A DNA stretch of 64,000 nucleotides from Arenibacter latericius DSM 15913. Lineage in GTDB: Bacteria > Bacteroidota > Bacteroidia > Flavobacteriales > Flavobacteriaceae. This document shows, in pieces, positions 24,854 through 34,059 of this stretch. Positions within the stretch are counted from its first letter, which is position 1. Every line of letters starts with the position of its first letter. Under the pieces are notes generated by a model. That model worked only from the letters and a program-made list of their open reading frames with translations, ran no database searches and had not been told where the DNA came from. The stretch lies in assembly GCF_000424985.1 (NCBI RefSeq), contig NZ_AUKX01000012.1, positions 1-64,000 on the forward strand, read 5' to 3'. Position numbers and translations under genes: made by a program.

Positions 24854-26365
24854 CTATGTTAATTGAGCAAACTTTTGGGAGATACGAGAGCGAAGCTTAC
24901 GTTCATAATCTTCTTCTAGCCATTCTTTATAGTTTTTTGTGTTGTTCATAATGCAATACGTATATTGTCGAACTCTATATGCAATTTCATCTTTTAATTG
25001 CTTGGCCAGAATTCGCGCATCAAAAACATCTTCACTATTTTCTACACAAATGGTAGCATGTTGCTCTATACTCTTTTCTAAAACGGTTTTTGATTTTTTC
25101 CCTTGGGCAAATACACGTTTATACTCAGCCTTAATATCAAACTCTATTTCTTTGGACTTGCTAAAGAGTCTTTTTATCTCTGGTGGCATCTCATAAATAA
25201 ACTCCCGTTCTATTTCTTCATCATTTTTAATATTCTCCAAATAAAAATCGGGAAAATGAAATATCTCTTGCCAATCTATAGGAGCATTCCACAAACCAAA
25301 TCTAGCTACATTGTTCCCCATGTCTATAACAGTAAACTCTTCCTTATTAGGTAAGACTCTAGACCCCCTACCAATCATCTGAAAGTATAGGGTGAGTGAT
25401 TTTGTTGCTCTATTTAAAATAATGGTCTCTACAGTAGGTTCATCAAAACCAGTAGTTAATATACTTACAGAGGTAAGAATGGCATCTGGTGTCTTAGAGA
25501 ACCACTCTAGTATCTCTTTCCTTTCCGTAGCATTATTCTTATTGTCTAAATGTCGAATGTTATAGCCTGCCTTTTTAAAGGTCTCATACACATAAATAGA
25601 GGTACTTATTCCATTGTTAAAAATTAGAGTCTTGGTCCCCTTTGCAATTTCCTCATAGGCGCTCACTAATTTGGACAACATATTCTGGTTCCCATAGAGT
25701 TCATCTGATGATTTAACTGTATAGTCTCCATTAATCCCCAATTTTAAGCTTTTAAGGCTAACATCATAATTATATATATTAGCATTGGCCAAAAAGCGTT
25801 TTTCTATTAAAGCAGATATGGACTCTCCTACTATCAATTTCTGATAGTGGTCCTTCATTGGAAGTTTAATATTAGAACTAAGTGGTGTTGCGGTAACACC
25901 TAAGATGATGGAGTTTTTAAAATACTTGAATAGTTTTCTAAAGGAGTTGTAATGGGCCTCGTCTATTATTACAAGGCCAATGTCGTCTATTTGAACCTTA
26001 TCATCCTGTAGCCTGTTATTCAAAGTTTCCACCATAGCCACAAAACACATATATTCATTCTGGTCTTGTAGCTCTTTAACCTCGCTATTGATTATTTTAT
26101 TCTTAACCCCAAATCCCTTCAGCATTTTTGAGGTTTGGTTACTTAATTCTATCCTGTGGGTAAGGACTACAACCTTTTTATTGTTTTTCTGGATATACCT
26201 TCTAGCAATCTCGGAAAATACAACAGTTTTACCTCCTCCCGTAGGCAACTGATATAAGAGATTAAAATCCTTCGGAGAATTATCTAAACAGTCAAATATT
26301 TTTTGAAGATCTTCTTCCTGGTAATCATAAAGCGTTTTATCTATACTTTTTTTGGTGTCCTCCAA
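24854..26365 (-). CDS. SF2 DEAH-type helicase with extra helical C-terminus
   Basis: This 503-residue protein has two RecA lobes: Walker A PTGGGKT (41-47), DEAH (135-138), TATP (about 158-161) and motif VI QMIGRGSRVLP. It resembles the type III restriction/SSL2 group of DNA helicases, but no nuclease or methylase domain is seen. The last 130 residues are charged and helical, likely a nucleic-acid or partner-binding extension. A -7-like box, TAATTTTG on the minus strand (26406-26413), lies 40 bases upstream. It leads a two-gene unit with the glycosyltransferase. Confidence 0.87.
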   Translation of the reverse strand: MEDTKKSIDKTLYDYQEEDLQKIFDCLDNSPKDFNLLYQLPTGGGKTVVFSEIARRYIQKNNKKVVVLTHRIELSNQTSKMLKGFGVKNKIINSEVKELQDQNEYMCFVAMVETLNNRLQDDKVQIDDIGLVIIDEAHYNSFRKLFKYFKNSIILGVTATPLSSNIKLPMKDHYQKLIVGESISALIEKRFLANANIYNYDVSLKSLKLGINGDYTVKSSDELYGNQNMLSKLVSAYEEIAKGTKTLIFNNGISTSIYVYETFKKAGYNIRHLDNKNNATERKEILEWFSKTPDAILTSVSILTTGFDEPTVETIILNRATKSLTLYFQMIGRGSRVLPNKEEFTVIDMGNNVARFGLWNAPIDWQEIFHFPDFYLENIKNDEEIEREFIYEMPPEIKRLFSKSKEIEFDIKAEYKRVFAQGKKSKTVLEKSIEQHATICVENSEDVFDARILAKQLKDEIAYRVRQYTYCIMNNTKNYKEWLEEDYERKLRSRISQKFAQLT

Positions 26366-26633
26366 GCTGGCGTGTAATTTTAAAATTCAAAATAATCAAA
26401 CCTTACAAAATTAGGGAATTTTTGAGCTTGTATGAAATTTAAAAAAATAAACATAGGGATCAATAGACCAAATAATAGCTTAAAATTCTATTCTGAAGAA
26501 CAATTAATACACCAATTAGAAATAGGAACGTTATACAATAACAAGATTAGGTAGTATCATTTTAGGATTGGTACATTAAATGGAGTAAACAATCACAAAA
26601 AACCTACTTATTCACCCGCTTAAGAAGTAATCA

Positions 26634-27143
26634 TTAATCTAAAATATCTAGGCTTTTGGAAAATTCTTCTGCAAAAGGCCAATCGTTTTCGGTTATGAAG
26701 AGGTAACATTTCACAATTCGCTCTTTAAATTCTGGCAATAGACCATTAACTGAAATAAACTGAATCATTTCGCTAAACGATTTCTCCATGCTTTTATAGA
26801 AAGCAGCAGGCAATTTATTTTGTATAGAGTATGTCTGTGCTATTTCTAAATTGTAAAGCATCAGGTCTGCAGTGATATGCGGATCAACACCGAGGGTAAT
26901 AAAATGTTTGATGAATTTATGAGCTACAGATCTCCTAGCTTTTGCACGATTTCTCTTTTGGGGAAAATACTCATTGGAAATTTTAATTTTAGCCTCTTGC
27001 AGAAGTTTATCTTCTTTAGGATTAAAAACAAAATCGTAGTATTCTTTTACAATTGGAAATCTAGTGTACAAATCTATCACTTGCATTTCCAACTCTTTCT
27101 TTTTTAACTCAGACAAATACTTTGTCAATGCTCTTTTGCTCAT
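26634..27143 (-). CDS. DUF6155-type protein, function unknown
   Basis: This 169-residue, all-helical, basic protein begins MSKRALTKYLSELKKKELE, which I recognise as the start of the DUF6155 family. The ATG at 27141-27143 is chosen; an earlier ATG at 27203 would add an unrelated MCGFLSRKDSLILHRTNLSG. Other features are NEYFPQKRNRAKARRSVAHK, a basic patch, and a helical C-terminus rich in aromatic residues. No enzyme motif is present. It is monocistronic and divergent from rpoD. Confidence 0.78.
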   Translation of the reverse strand: MSKRALTKYLSELKKKELEMQVIDLYTRFPIVKEYYDFVFNPKEDKLLQEAKIKISNEYFPQKRNRAKARRSVAHKFIKHFITLGVDPHITADLMLYNLEIAQTYSIQNKLPAAFYKSMEKSFSEMIQFISVNGLLPEFKERIVKCYLFITENDWPFAEEFSKSLDILD

Positions 27144-27289
27144 ACCACTCAAATTGGTTCTGTGCAAAATAAGAGAATCTTTTCGTGATAGAAAACCGCA
27201 CAAGAACTGAAATTAGTAAATAAATCGCTGACAAAAGAGAACAATATCATAATGTTTTCTTAATTAACGGGTTAGAACCACGTAAACCT

Positions 27290-27318
27290 TTGGAAAAGAC
27301 GGAATAATAACGTATAAT
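27290..27318 (+). promoter_or_regulatory. Possible promoter of rpoD, sigma-70-like layout
   Basis: TTGGAA (27290-27295), a 17-bp spacer and TATAAT (27313-27318) precede rpoD. This is the Escherichia-type layout, not the usual Bacteroidetes TTTG/TAnnTTTG. Chance is possible in AT-rich DNA. Confidence 0.35.
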
Positions 27319-27355
27319 GAGAGATTAACAGCTTAATTTTTTAAGACAGATATAT

Positions 27356-28219
27356 ATGAGGCAACTAAAGATTATCAAGCAGGTTACGAATAGGGAGTCT
27401 AAATCATTAGATAAGTATCTGCAAGATATCAGTAAGATTGATTTGATTACGGCTGATGAAGAGGTAGAATTAGCGCAGAGAATTAGGGATGGGGATCAAT
27501 TGGCGTTGGAGAAACTGACTACAGCAAACCTTAGATTTGTGGTTTCGGTAGCCAAACAATATCAGAATCAAGGACTAACCCTACCGGATTTAATTAATGA
27601 GGGTAACTTAGGATTAGTAAAGGCGGCTAAACGATTTGATGAAACGCGAGGGTTTAAATTTATCTCATACGCTGTATGGTGGATTAGACAAGCAATTCTT
27701 CAGGCATTGGCAGAGCAATCGCGAGTGGTACGATTACCATTAAATAAAATTGGCTCGATTAATAAAATTAAAAGGACTTTCTCCTATTTGGAACAAGCGC
27801 ATGAGCGTCCACCATCTGCAGAGGAAATAGCAAAGGAATTAGATTTATCTATTTCAGAGGTTGAACAGTCTATGAAAATTTCTGGGAGACACGTCTCAAT
27901 GGATGCGCCATTAAAAGAAGGTGAAACTTCCAATCTTTATGATGTGCTGCGTTCCGGAGAATCACCTAGACCAGACAAAACATTATTACTTCAATCTCTA
28001 AATACTGAAGTAAACAGAGCACTGGATACCCTTTCTCCGAGGGAAGCAGATGTTATTAAGCTTTATTACGGAATTGGTGATCAGCAACCTATGACCCTTG
28101 CAGAAATTGGACTTACGTTTGACCTAACTAGGGAAAGAGTAAGACAAATCAGAGAAAAAGCGATTAGAAAACTTCGCCACAACTCTAGAAATAAAATGCT
28201 TAAAACGTATTTAGGATAG
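27356..28219 (+). CDS. rpoD: Primary sigma factor RpoD (SigA), short Bacteroidetes form
   Basis: This 287-residue sigma-70 factor has no region 1.1 or non-conserved domain, as usual for Bacteroidetes. Region 1.2 includes [20 protein letters not shown], region 2 includes [21 protein letters not shown] and [13 protein letters not shown], and region 3 includes [11 protein letters not shown]. Region 4 ends with [20 protein letters not shown], the -35-binding helix-turn-helix. It is monocistronic and ends before a long-range stem. Confidence 0.97.
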   Translation: MRQLKIIKQVTNRESKSLDKYLQDISKIDLITADEEVELAQRIRDGDQLALEKLTTANLRFVVSVAKQYQNQGLTLPDLINEGNLGLVKAAKRFDETRGFKFISYAVWWIRQAILQALAEQSRVVRLPLNKIGSINKIKRTFSYLEQAHERPPSAEEIAKELDLSISEVEQSMKISGRHVSMDAPLKEGETSNLYDVLRSGESPRPDKTLLLQSLNTEVNRALDTLSPREADVIKLYYGIGDQQPMTLAEIGLTFDLTRERVRQIREKAIRKLRHNSRNKMLKTYLG

Positions 28220-28230
28220 TTTCATAATTT

Positions 28231-28360
28231 AAAAGGCTATCTAAAGAAGATAACTTATCGGTCCATTGAGGATATTATTTATACCATTGAAGAATAAATC
28301 TTCAAACGGGTTTTCCCTCTTAGTGCCATAAAGCTTACTCTTTCTTAGATAGCCTTTTTT
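28231..28360 (+). terminator. Long-range stem with T run at the rpoD 3' end
   Basis: Bases aaaaggctatct (28231-28242) pair perfectly with agatagcctttt (28347-28358), followed by further Ts. The 104-base interior includes a smaller hairpin, ttgaag-aataaat-cttcaa. A normal terminator has a loop of a few bases, so this may be a structured 3' UTR or a released small RNA. Confidence 0.5.
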
Positions 28361-28372
28361 ATTTTCTTTCTT

Positions 28373-28474
28373 TTAAGAAGTAGTTAATTTTTTGATGTTG
28401 AAATCAGATAAAATTTGGTTTAGATCATCAATAAAATTCATGTAAGCTGCACTATCAAAATGTCGGTTTTGCAT
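28373..28474 (-). CDS. Micro-ORF 1 of a tandem related pair (33 residues)
   Basis: The ATG at 28472-28474 opens a 33-codon frame ending in TAA. Its core AYMNFIDDLNQILSDF matches EYLAFLQDLNEILSLN of the ORF just upstream: 8 of 13 positions are identical from Y to S and three more are conservative. Both cores start at about residue 11, so two chance ORFs are unlikely to agree this way. It is probably one amphipathic helix. It has no signal peptide. It lies 31 bases after micro-ORF 2, likely on the same transcript, and points toward the rpoD 3' end. Confidence 0.5.
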   Translation of the reverse strand: MQNRHFDSAAYMNFIDDLNQILSDFNIKKLTTS

Positions 28475-28505
28475 AATGGTTGATTTTTTTAAAATTGATA
28501 TTAAA

Positions 28506-28604
28506 CTACATATAGTCTAACTCTACCAATTCGTTTAAACTTAAAATTTCATTTAAATCTTGAAGGAATGCTAGGTATTCCTCGCCGTAGGTTTCATACA
28601 ACAT
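28506..28604 (-). CDS. Micro-ORF 2 of a tandem related pair (32 residues)
   Basis: This ATG-to-TAG frame begins MLYETYGEEYLAFLQDL and continues NEILSLNELVEL; it is acidic and predicted to be one helix. Its resemblance to micro-ORF 1, equal spacing of the shared block, and a plausible promoter (28652-28682) argue for a real gene. Possible roles such as signalling peptide, sigma or RNA-polymerase modulator, or toxin are speculation. No homologue is known to me. Confidence 0.5.
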   Translation of the reverse strand: MLYETYGEEYLAFLQDLNEILSLNELVELDYM

Positions 28605-29059
28605 AATAAGACTGGTTTAAAAGGTTAATTTTTGGGGTAATAATTCGTTAGTAAATATATCTACTATCTACAATTTACGCAATAAAATGTGGTGAATATG
28701 AATATTTTTGTTGTAAAACTACCCTAACTTACCCCCTACTTTAAAGAAGTATATCTGATTTAATAATATAATTCTAGATTACTAAATGTCTTTTTCATAA
28801 TTCCGAAACGATATATTTTTCTTTTTTGGCAGCTCCAATAGCTCTATAAACCCTTATTCAATTGGTCATTTTATCCTTTTGGGTTTCTACGTCCGATATT
28901 CCAGTTTGGACTTGAGGCAGTATTAAGTTATAATAATAGGTTGGTATCTTATTCATTCCGATACTCTTTAATATAACTACCCCAACAGGAATTAAATATT
29001 CAGTAGGTTTCGTTTTCTATTGTCAATTAGCGTTATTTGTAGGTCCTAAACCAAATATT
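28605..29059. other. Intergenic region between micro-ORF 2 and the dipeptidase gene
   Basis: Apart from the putative minus-strand promoter at 28652-28682, I see no gene, repeat or strong hairpin. The plus strand immediately before 29060 should hold the dipeptidase promoter, but no box fits the consensus well. Confidence 0.4.
28652..28682 (-). promoter_or_regulatory. Putative promoter of the micro-ORF pair
   Basis: Read on the minus strand, TTG (28680-28682) and TATATTTA (28652-28659) are 20 bases apart, close to the Bacteroidetes -33 TTTG / -7 TAnnTTTG arrangement, with one mismatch in the -7 box. Transcription would begin about 40 bases before micro-ORF 2. Confidence 0.35.
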
Positions 29060-30349
29060 ATGAAACAAATTATCGGAATTATGTGCCTACTAGCATTAGT
29101 AGGATGTAAAGAAAAGCAAGAGAAAAAAGAAATTTCACTGGAAGACAAAGCATCGCAAATCCATGAAGAGGTTATTACCGTTGACACTCATATAGACTTT
29201 AATGTAGCCAATTTTACAGATAGTATAAATTATACTCAACGTCTAGACAATCAGGTAAATTTACCTAAACTAAAAGAAGGCGGCCTAGATGTTTCCTGGC
29301 TAATTGTATACACCGGTCAGGGTGAACTTAATGAAGAAGGCTATGCCAAAGCAAAAGAAAATGCTATGGCTAAGTTTGATGCCATTCATAGACTATGTAA
29401 CGAATTTGCTCCCGATGAAATAGAATTGGCTTATACCTCTGACGATGTTAGAAGAATAGTAAAATCTGGTAAGAAAGTGGCAATGATTGGTGTTGAAAAT
29501 GCCTATCCTATCGGAGAAGACTTATCAGAATTTGAAAATTATTACAATTTAGGTGCAAGATATATCTCCTTATCCCATAATGGTCATAGTCAGTTTTGCG
29601 ATTCCAATACTGGGGAGGAAGATGACGTATGGCTACATAATGGATTGAGTGAATTAGGCAGGCAGGCCGTGGCAGAAATGAATAGATTAGGAATTATGAT
29701 AGATGTATCTCATCCTTCAGCTGAAGCCATGAAGCAAATGATTTCCCTAACTAAAGCTCCTTTAATAGCTTCTCACTCCTCTGCAAGAGCACTTTGTGAT
29801 CACAGTAGAAACCTAGACGATGAGCAGTTATTAATGATAAAAGAAAATGGTGGAGTAGTACAAACCGTAGCTTTTAGCGCCTATCTTCATACAGAAAAGA
29901 ACGAGGCACACCGGGACTATACTAGGAAGCTGAACAAGCAGGTAGCAGATTCTCTAGGTATAGATTGGTATGAGAGATGGCAATTAGCTGACCTATCAGA
30001 AGAGAAGCGTGCTAGTTTTAGAGAAAACTATCCCACTGTAGTGGAAATAGCCAATAAAAAAGCAGCAAAAGATCCAAACGCTCCAGAGGGAGTCAGTGTA
30101 TCCGATTTTGTTGATCATATAGATTATATGGTAGATTTAATTGGAATAGATCATGTGGGTATAAGCTCTGATTTTGACGGTGGCGGTGGAATTGCTGGAT
30201 GGACTGATGCGTCAGAAACAGAAAACGTAACTTTAGAATTGGTAAAAAGAGGATATTCTAAAGAAGATATTGCCAAACTTTGGGGAGAAAATTTACTAAG
30301 AGTTTTAGATGAAGTACAGAAAGTGGCTGATGCTACCTCTAGTAATTAA
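29060..30349 (+). CDS. Membrane dipeptidase lipoprotein (M19, renal dipeptidase family)
   Basis: This 429-residue lipoprotein (lipobox LLALVGC) hydrolyses dipeptides at a two-zinc site. The ligands are in TVDTHIDF (H-x-D), MIGVENAYPI (bridging glutamate), IDVSHPSAEAM and ASHSSARALCDHSRNLDD. The final active-site block is GIDHVGISSDFDGGGG. Length and motif order are normal for M19. It is monocistronic and followed by a convergent terminator. Confidence 0.93.
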   Translation: MKQIIGIMCLLALVGCKEKQEKKEISLEDKASQIHEEVITVDTHIDFNVANFTDSINYTQRLDNQVNLPKLKEGGLDVSWLIVYTGQGELNEEGYAKAKENAMAKFDAIHRLCNEFAPDEIELAYTSDDVRRIVKSGKKVAMIGVENAYPIGEDLSEFENYYNLGARYISLSHNGHSQFCDSNTGEEDDVWLHNGLSELGRQAVAEMNRLGIMIDVSHPSAEAMKQMISLTKAPLIASHSSARALCDHSRNLDDEQLLMIKENGGVVQTVAFSAYLHTEKNEAHRDYTRKLNKQVADSLGIDWYERWQLADLSEEKRASFRENYPTVVEIANKKAAKDPNAPEGVSVSDFVDHIDYMVDLIGIDHVGISSDFDGGGGIAGWTDASETENVTLELVKRGYSKEDIAKLWGENLLRVLDEVQKVADATSSN

Positions 30350-30391
30350 ATACAATAGCATCATCCTGTCGAAAACGGTGTGAGTAAAAAA

Positions 30392-30426
30392 ACAAGGGTT
30401 GAACTTTAGATAAAAGTTCAACCCTT
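30392..30426. terminator. Convergent hairpin between dipeptidase and thioesterase genes
   Basis: A perfect 14-bp stem, caagggttgaactt with aagttcaacccttg, surrounds tagataa. It has an A run on one side and a weak T run on the other, and lies between convergent genes, so it can end transcripts from both. Confidence 0.8.
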
Positions 30427-30472
30427 GATTAATTTAGATCATAAAAAACCCAGTTAAGATGATAGTTTTATG

Positions 30473-30862
30473 TTAGGAAGACAAACGGTCCCTTACATAT
30501 TCTACTTTGGTTTTTCCATGCGGTGCTGGTTTTCCATCATCCCCTAAATTCACCATTATAATATTATCTACAGTAATTATAGTTTCCCTGTTCATCTTAT
30601 TTCGGACCTCACATTTAAGGGTTAAGGAAGTTTTCCCAAATTTAACCACCTCTATACCTATTTCAACAATGTCGCCCGTTAAAGCGGTACTTGTGAAGTT
30701 AATTTCTGACATGTATTTGGTTACTACCCGTTTATTCTCTAATTGAATAATGCTATATAGAGCGGCTTCTTCATCTATCCATGCCAAAAGCCTCCCTCCA
30801 AACAACGTATTATTAGCATTTAAATCTTCTGGTTTCACCCATTTTCTTGTATGAAATCTCAT
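30473..30862 (-). CDS. Acyl-CoA thioesterase (YciA-like hotdog)
   Basis: This 129-residue hotdog-fold protein has the YciA-type start LNANNTLFGGRLLAWIDEEAA, with the conserved N and D of the active site, followed by INFTSTALTGDIVEI and VEYVRDRLSS. YciA-like enzymes cleave acyl-CoA esters in the cytoplasm. It is monocistronic. Confidence 0.9.
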   Translation of the reverse strand: MRFHTRKWVKPEDLNANNTLFGGRLLAWIDEEAALYSIIQLENKRVVTKYMSEINFTSTALTGDIVEIGIEVVKFGKTSLTLKCEVRNKMNRETIITVDNIIMVNLGDDGKPAPHGKTKVEYVRDRLSS

Positions 30863-31130
30863 TTTTTTTAATTTTTTTAAAAATAAGTAAAGTAATTAGT
30901 TTAAAATTATTGCAAGGTAGAAAAGTTTTGAGATTTGGATATATCTAAATTACACTACCATATTTTGTTTGTTATGAAGATATAATAGGAACATAATTAA
31001 GAAGATAATAATCTCTTAATTCTTTATGTTGTTATCTTCTCCTTTATGTTCATAACCTCGTTAAAAACTATAACTCACCTACCCTTTTTCCATAGAGGCT
31101 AAACCCTATCTTTATAAAAACACCCTTGTC

Positions 31131-31544
31131 ATGAACAATAGAACGGATTGCCTTTTGGAGATTAGACCGCTTATTCCTAATGCAGTAGTAACCGATAATA
31201 TGAGTACAGGTGAAAAGTTTCAGAATAAAACATTGCGTCCCATATTAAAATTGCAAAACGCATTGTTAGTAATGGTCCTTAAAAACTATATCACCAAACA
31301 CAAAAATGGGTTTTACGGATTAAGTTTAGAGGAGAGACTCTTTTTTATTGAAAATTCCATTCAAAAGGACATCAAATTTAGGAATTCTTTAAAGGGTATT
31401 ATTATTGGGCAGTTTACTGAGGAGGAATACCAGTTGTATACTCAAGACTCATCGGCACTTAATAAACGAATGATGCAGATGGTTATAGAACGTTTAAAGG
31501 ATCAAATTCAGTTGTTTGAAGAAGATACGGTAGTCATATTATAA
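31131..31544 (+). CDS. Conserved flavobacterial protein of unknown function
   Basis: This 137-residue helical protein has the blocks GEKFQNKTLRPILKLQNALL, FIENSIQKDIKFRNSLKGII and SALNKRMMQMVIERLKDQI. I recall close relatives in many flavobacteria, sometimes labelled glyoxalase, but no glyoxalase metal ligands or beta-alpha-beta repeats are visible here, so I would not use that name. It ends five bases before the convergent DUF2461 gene. Confidence 0.78.
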   Translation: MNNRTDCLLEIRPLIPNAVVTDNMSTGEKFQNKTLRPILKLQNALLVMVLKNYITKHKNGFYGLSLEERLFFIENSIQKDIKFRNSLKGIIIGQFTEEEYQLYTQDSSALNKRMMQMVIERLKDQIQLFEEDTVVIL

Positions 31545-31549
31545 AATTT

Positions 31550-32239
31550 CTAATCGTATAGGGATTCCCCATTTAAATTAGTGGTAAGAACTTCACTCAT
31601 ATAATCAAAATACGGACGTATTTTTTGGAAGGAATTATTTATACTGTCCATAAAATCGTCCGCTAACACTTCTTCATCTGTAATATTTTTTATAAAAATA
31701 AATTGCTTTTTTTTTATCAGATCTATATTCTCGTGGTCTTTATCAAATCCCATTGGGGCTGTTTTTAATTCATCACCCTTCATTTCTCCCCATACATCTT
31801 TAAACTTTTCATTACTTAAAATGTTCCTTATTTCCGAACTGTCTAACTCAAACTCCTTTCTTATTCTTAGGAGATCTTCTTTATTAGGTTTCCAAAAACC
31901 CGCGGCTATAAAGGAATCTCCAGGTTTTATATGTACATAATAACCACCCCGTAAACGTACTCCAGCTCTGGAGAAATAAGCTGCAAAATGCCTTTTGTAA
32001 GGTGTTTTGTCCTTAGAAAATCTCACATCCCTATAAATGCGGAACACCTTTAATTTTTCTATATCATCATGTAAATTTAATTTACCTTTTAGCAGGGTGA
32101 AGAAATTTTTAACTGTGGTTTCTTGAGTTTTAAATGTTATCTTGTGTTCGGCAAACCACTCTCTAGTATTATTATTTTTGAGGGAATTTAAAAATTTCAA
32201 TACCTCTTTCGTAATTACCTCCTGTTGTGTACGACTCAT
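31550..32239 (-). CDS. DUF2461 family protein
   Basis: This 229-residue protein matches the DUF2461 family by LKNNNTREWFAEHK, FRIYRDVRFSKDKTPYKRHF and GGYYVHIKPGDSFIAAGFW. Its biochemical role is not known. It is divergent from cysE across a 92-bp gap and convergent with the 137-residue protein. Confidence 0.9.
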   Translation of the reverse strand: MSRTQQEVITKEVLKFLNSLKNNNTREWFAEHKITFKTQETTVKNFFTLLKGKLNLHDDIEKLKVFRIYRDVRFSKDKTPYKRHFAAYFSRAGVRLRGGYYVHIKPGDSFIAAGFWKPNKEDLLRIRKEFELDSSEIRNILSNEKFKDVWGEMKGDELKTAPMGFDKDHENIDLIKKKQFIFIKNITDEEVLADDFMDSINNSFQKIRPYFDYMSEVLTTNLNGESLYD

Positions 32240-32331
32240 TTCATTTTAACTTTGTGCTAAAGTTAACCAATTTGACATCAGAGGATTTTGAAATATTAGT
32301 TAATTTTGAGCATCTACAATCATTATAGAAA

Positions 32332-33126
32332 ATGGATAAATCATTAATAATAAAAAATATTAAACAACATAAAAAACAGCCTAATCTTCGGTTTGTTTTA
32401 AAGGAAAAAACGGAACAATTTACAGACCGTATGTTTTATACGTTGTTCGATATTGATACCCCTGTAGAAAAAAACCTTGATATTCTGGAACAAAATTTTA
32501 AGGAATTGGCAGAACTAGCCTGTTGGAAGTTGAACAATCCCTGTTGTGAAGTGTGGGAACGCTATGTAAAGTTATTACCTGAGATTCTAGAAAAATTAAA
32601 TTTGGACGCTCAAGCGATTGTAGATTGCGATCCTGCATCCTTATCCATTGAAGAGGTATATTTAGCTTATCCAGGTTTCCATGCCGTTGCTATCTACAGG
32701 TTAGCGCATGAATTATACCAAGAAGGTTTTCCCCTTGTTCCAAGGTTAATGACGGAATATGCCCATAAGTTAACTGGGGTAGATATAAATCCCGGGGCGA
32801 AAATTGGGAATTCCTTTTTTATTGATCACGCTACAGGAGTGGTCATAGGAGAAACAGCAATAATTAAAGATAATGTGAAAATCTATCAAGGGGTTACTTT
32901 AGGCGCCTTATACGTTGCCAAAAGTCTTCAGAAAACAAAACGACATCCTACAATAGAGGATAATGTTACCATTTATGCTAATGCTACTATTCTTGGTGGG
33001 GAAACTATTATTGGAAAGAATTCCGTAATTGGCGGAAATGCATGGTTAACCACATCTGTTCCGGCAAATTCAACAGTGTTTCATTCTCCTGAAATTAAAA
33101 TTAAAACTACACCTAATGTCTCATAA
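32332..33126 (+). CDS. cysE: Serine O-acetyltransferase CysE
   Basis: CysE acetylates serine with acetyl-CoA, the first committed step to cysteine. The N-terminal helical domain contains YPGFHAVAIYRLAHELY. The left-handed beta-helix contains GAKIGNSFFIDHATGVVIGE with the catalytic D-H pair. The hexapeptide repeats follow. The 264-residue length is usual for Bacteroidetes. Its stop overlaps the cysM start by 11 bp, so the two are translationally coupled. Confidence 0.94.
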   Translation: MDKSLIIKNIKQHKKQPNLRFVLKEKTEQFTDRMFYTLFDIDTPVEKNLDILEQNFKELAELACWKLNNPCCEVWERYVKLLPEILEKLNLDAQAIVDCDPASLSIEEVYLAYPGFHAVAIYRLAHELYQEGFPLVPRLMTEYAHKLTGVDINPGAKIGNSFFIDHATGVVIGETAIIKDNVKIYQGVTLGALYVAKSLQKTKRHPTIEDNVTIYANATILGGETIIGKNSVIGGNAWLTTSVPANSTVFHSPEIKIKTTPNVS

Positions 33127-34000
33127 TCTATTAGATACCATAGGAAATACTCCTTTGGTACTCTCTAAAAATATTAATACAAATCCAAACGTATCCCTTT
33201 ATTTTAAAATTGAAGGTCATAATCCTGGTGGCAGTGTTAAGGATAGGGCTGCTTTAAACATGATAAAAGCAGGTTTAGAAAGGGGCGATTTTAATGTAAA
33301 CTCAAAACTAATAGAAGCCACTAGTGGGAATACAGGCATCGCATTAGCCATGATAGCTGGTCTTTACGGTTTAGAGATTGAATTGGTAATGCCCGAAAAT
33401 TCTACTAAAGAAAGAGTACAAACCATGAGAGCCTATGGAGCAACGGTTACCCTAACTCCAGCTGATGTAGGTATTGAAGGTGCTAGAGATTATGCAGAGA
33501 ATAAGGTAAAAGAAGAAGGGTATTATATGATAAACCAATTCTCTAATGATGACAATTGGAAAGCTCACTATCACAGTACAGGCCCTGAAATTTGGGACGC
33601 TACAGAAGGTAATATCACCCATTTTGTTTCTTCTATGGGGACCACTGGAACCATTATGGGAACTTCAACATTTTTGAAAGAAAAGAACCCCAAGGTTCAG
33701 ATCGTAGGTGTGCAGCCTGCCGATGAGGCCAAAATTCCCGGAATTCGCAAATGGCCAAAAGCCTATCTACCAAAAATTTTTGATGCTAAAAAAGTAGATT
33801 CGGTTCTGGAAGTCAATGAATTAGAGGCTGTAGAAATGACCAAACGATTAGCGAAGGAAGAAGGTATATTTGCAGGAATGAGTAGCGGAGGAGCTGCAGC
33901 CGCAGCAGTAAGATTAGCACAGACATTAGAGAGCGGGGTGATTGTTTCCATAGTTTGCGATAGAGGAGATCGCTATCTTTCATCGGATCTATTTCTCTAA
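33116..34000 (+). CDS. cysM: Cysteine synthase CysM (O-acetylserine sulfhydrylase B)
   Basis: This PLP enzyme makes cysteine from O-acetylserine and sulfide. The lysine for PLP is in NPGGSVKDRAALNM, the substrate loop is EATSGNTGIALAM, and the phosphate loop is SSMGTTGTIMGTS. The late block KAYLPKIFDA and the R in GDRGDRY fit CysM over CysK. The start is the ATG at 33116 inside the end of cysE. Confidence 0.93.
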   Translation: MSHNLLDTIGNTPLVLSKNINTNPNVSLYFKIEGHNPGGSVKDRAALNMIKAGLERGDFNVNSKLIEATSGNTGIALAMIAGLYGLEIELVMPENSTKERVQTMRAYGATVTLTPADVGIEGARDYAENKVKEEGYYMINQFSNDDNWKAHYHSTGPEIWDATEGNITHFVSSMGTTGTIMGTSTFLKEKNPKVQIVGVQPADEAKIPGIRKWPKAYLPKIFDAKKVDSVLEVNELEAVEMTKRLAKEEGIFAGMSSGGAAAAAVRLAQTLESGVIVSIVCDRGDRYLSSDLFL

Positions 34001-34059
34001 GAAAAGCGGTTAAAAGAGCGATTTTAGATTGAGCCTATAAATTTCCCTTTTTAGAAATT

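Noticed and set aside
26432-26554. 40-codon plus-strand ORF (MKFKKINIGINRPNNSLKFY...)
   Set aside because: It looks slightly protein-like but has no promoter, partner or recognisable family, and lies in the helicase leader region. Too weak to call.
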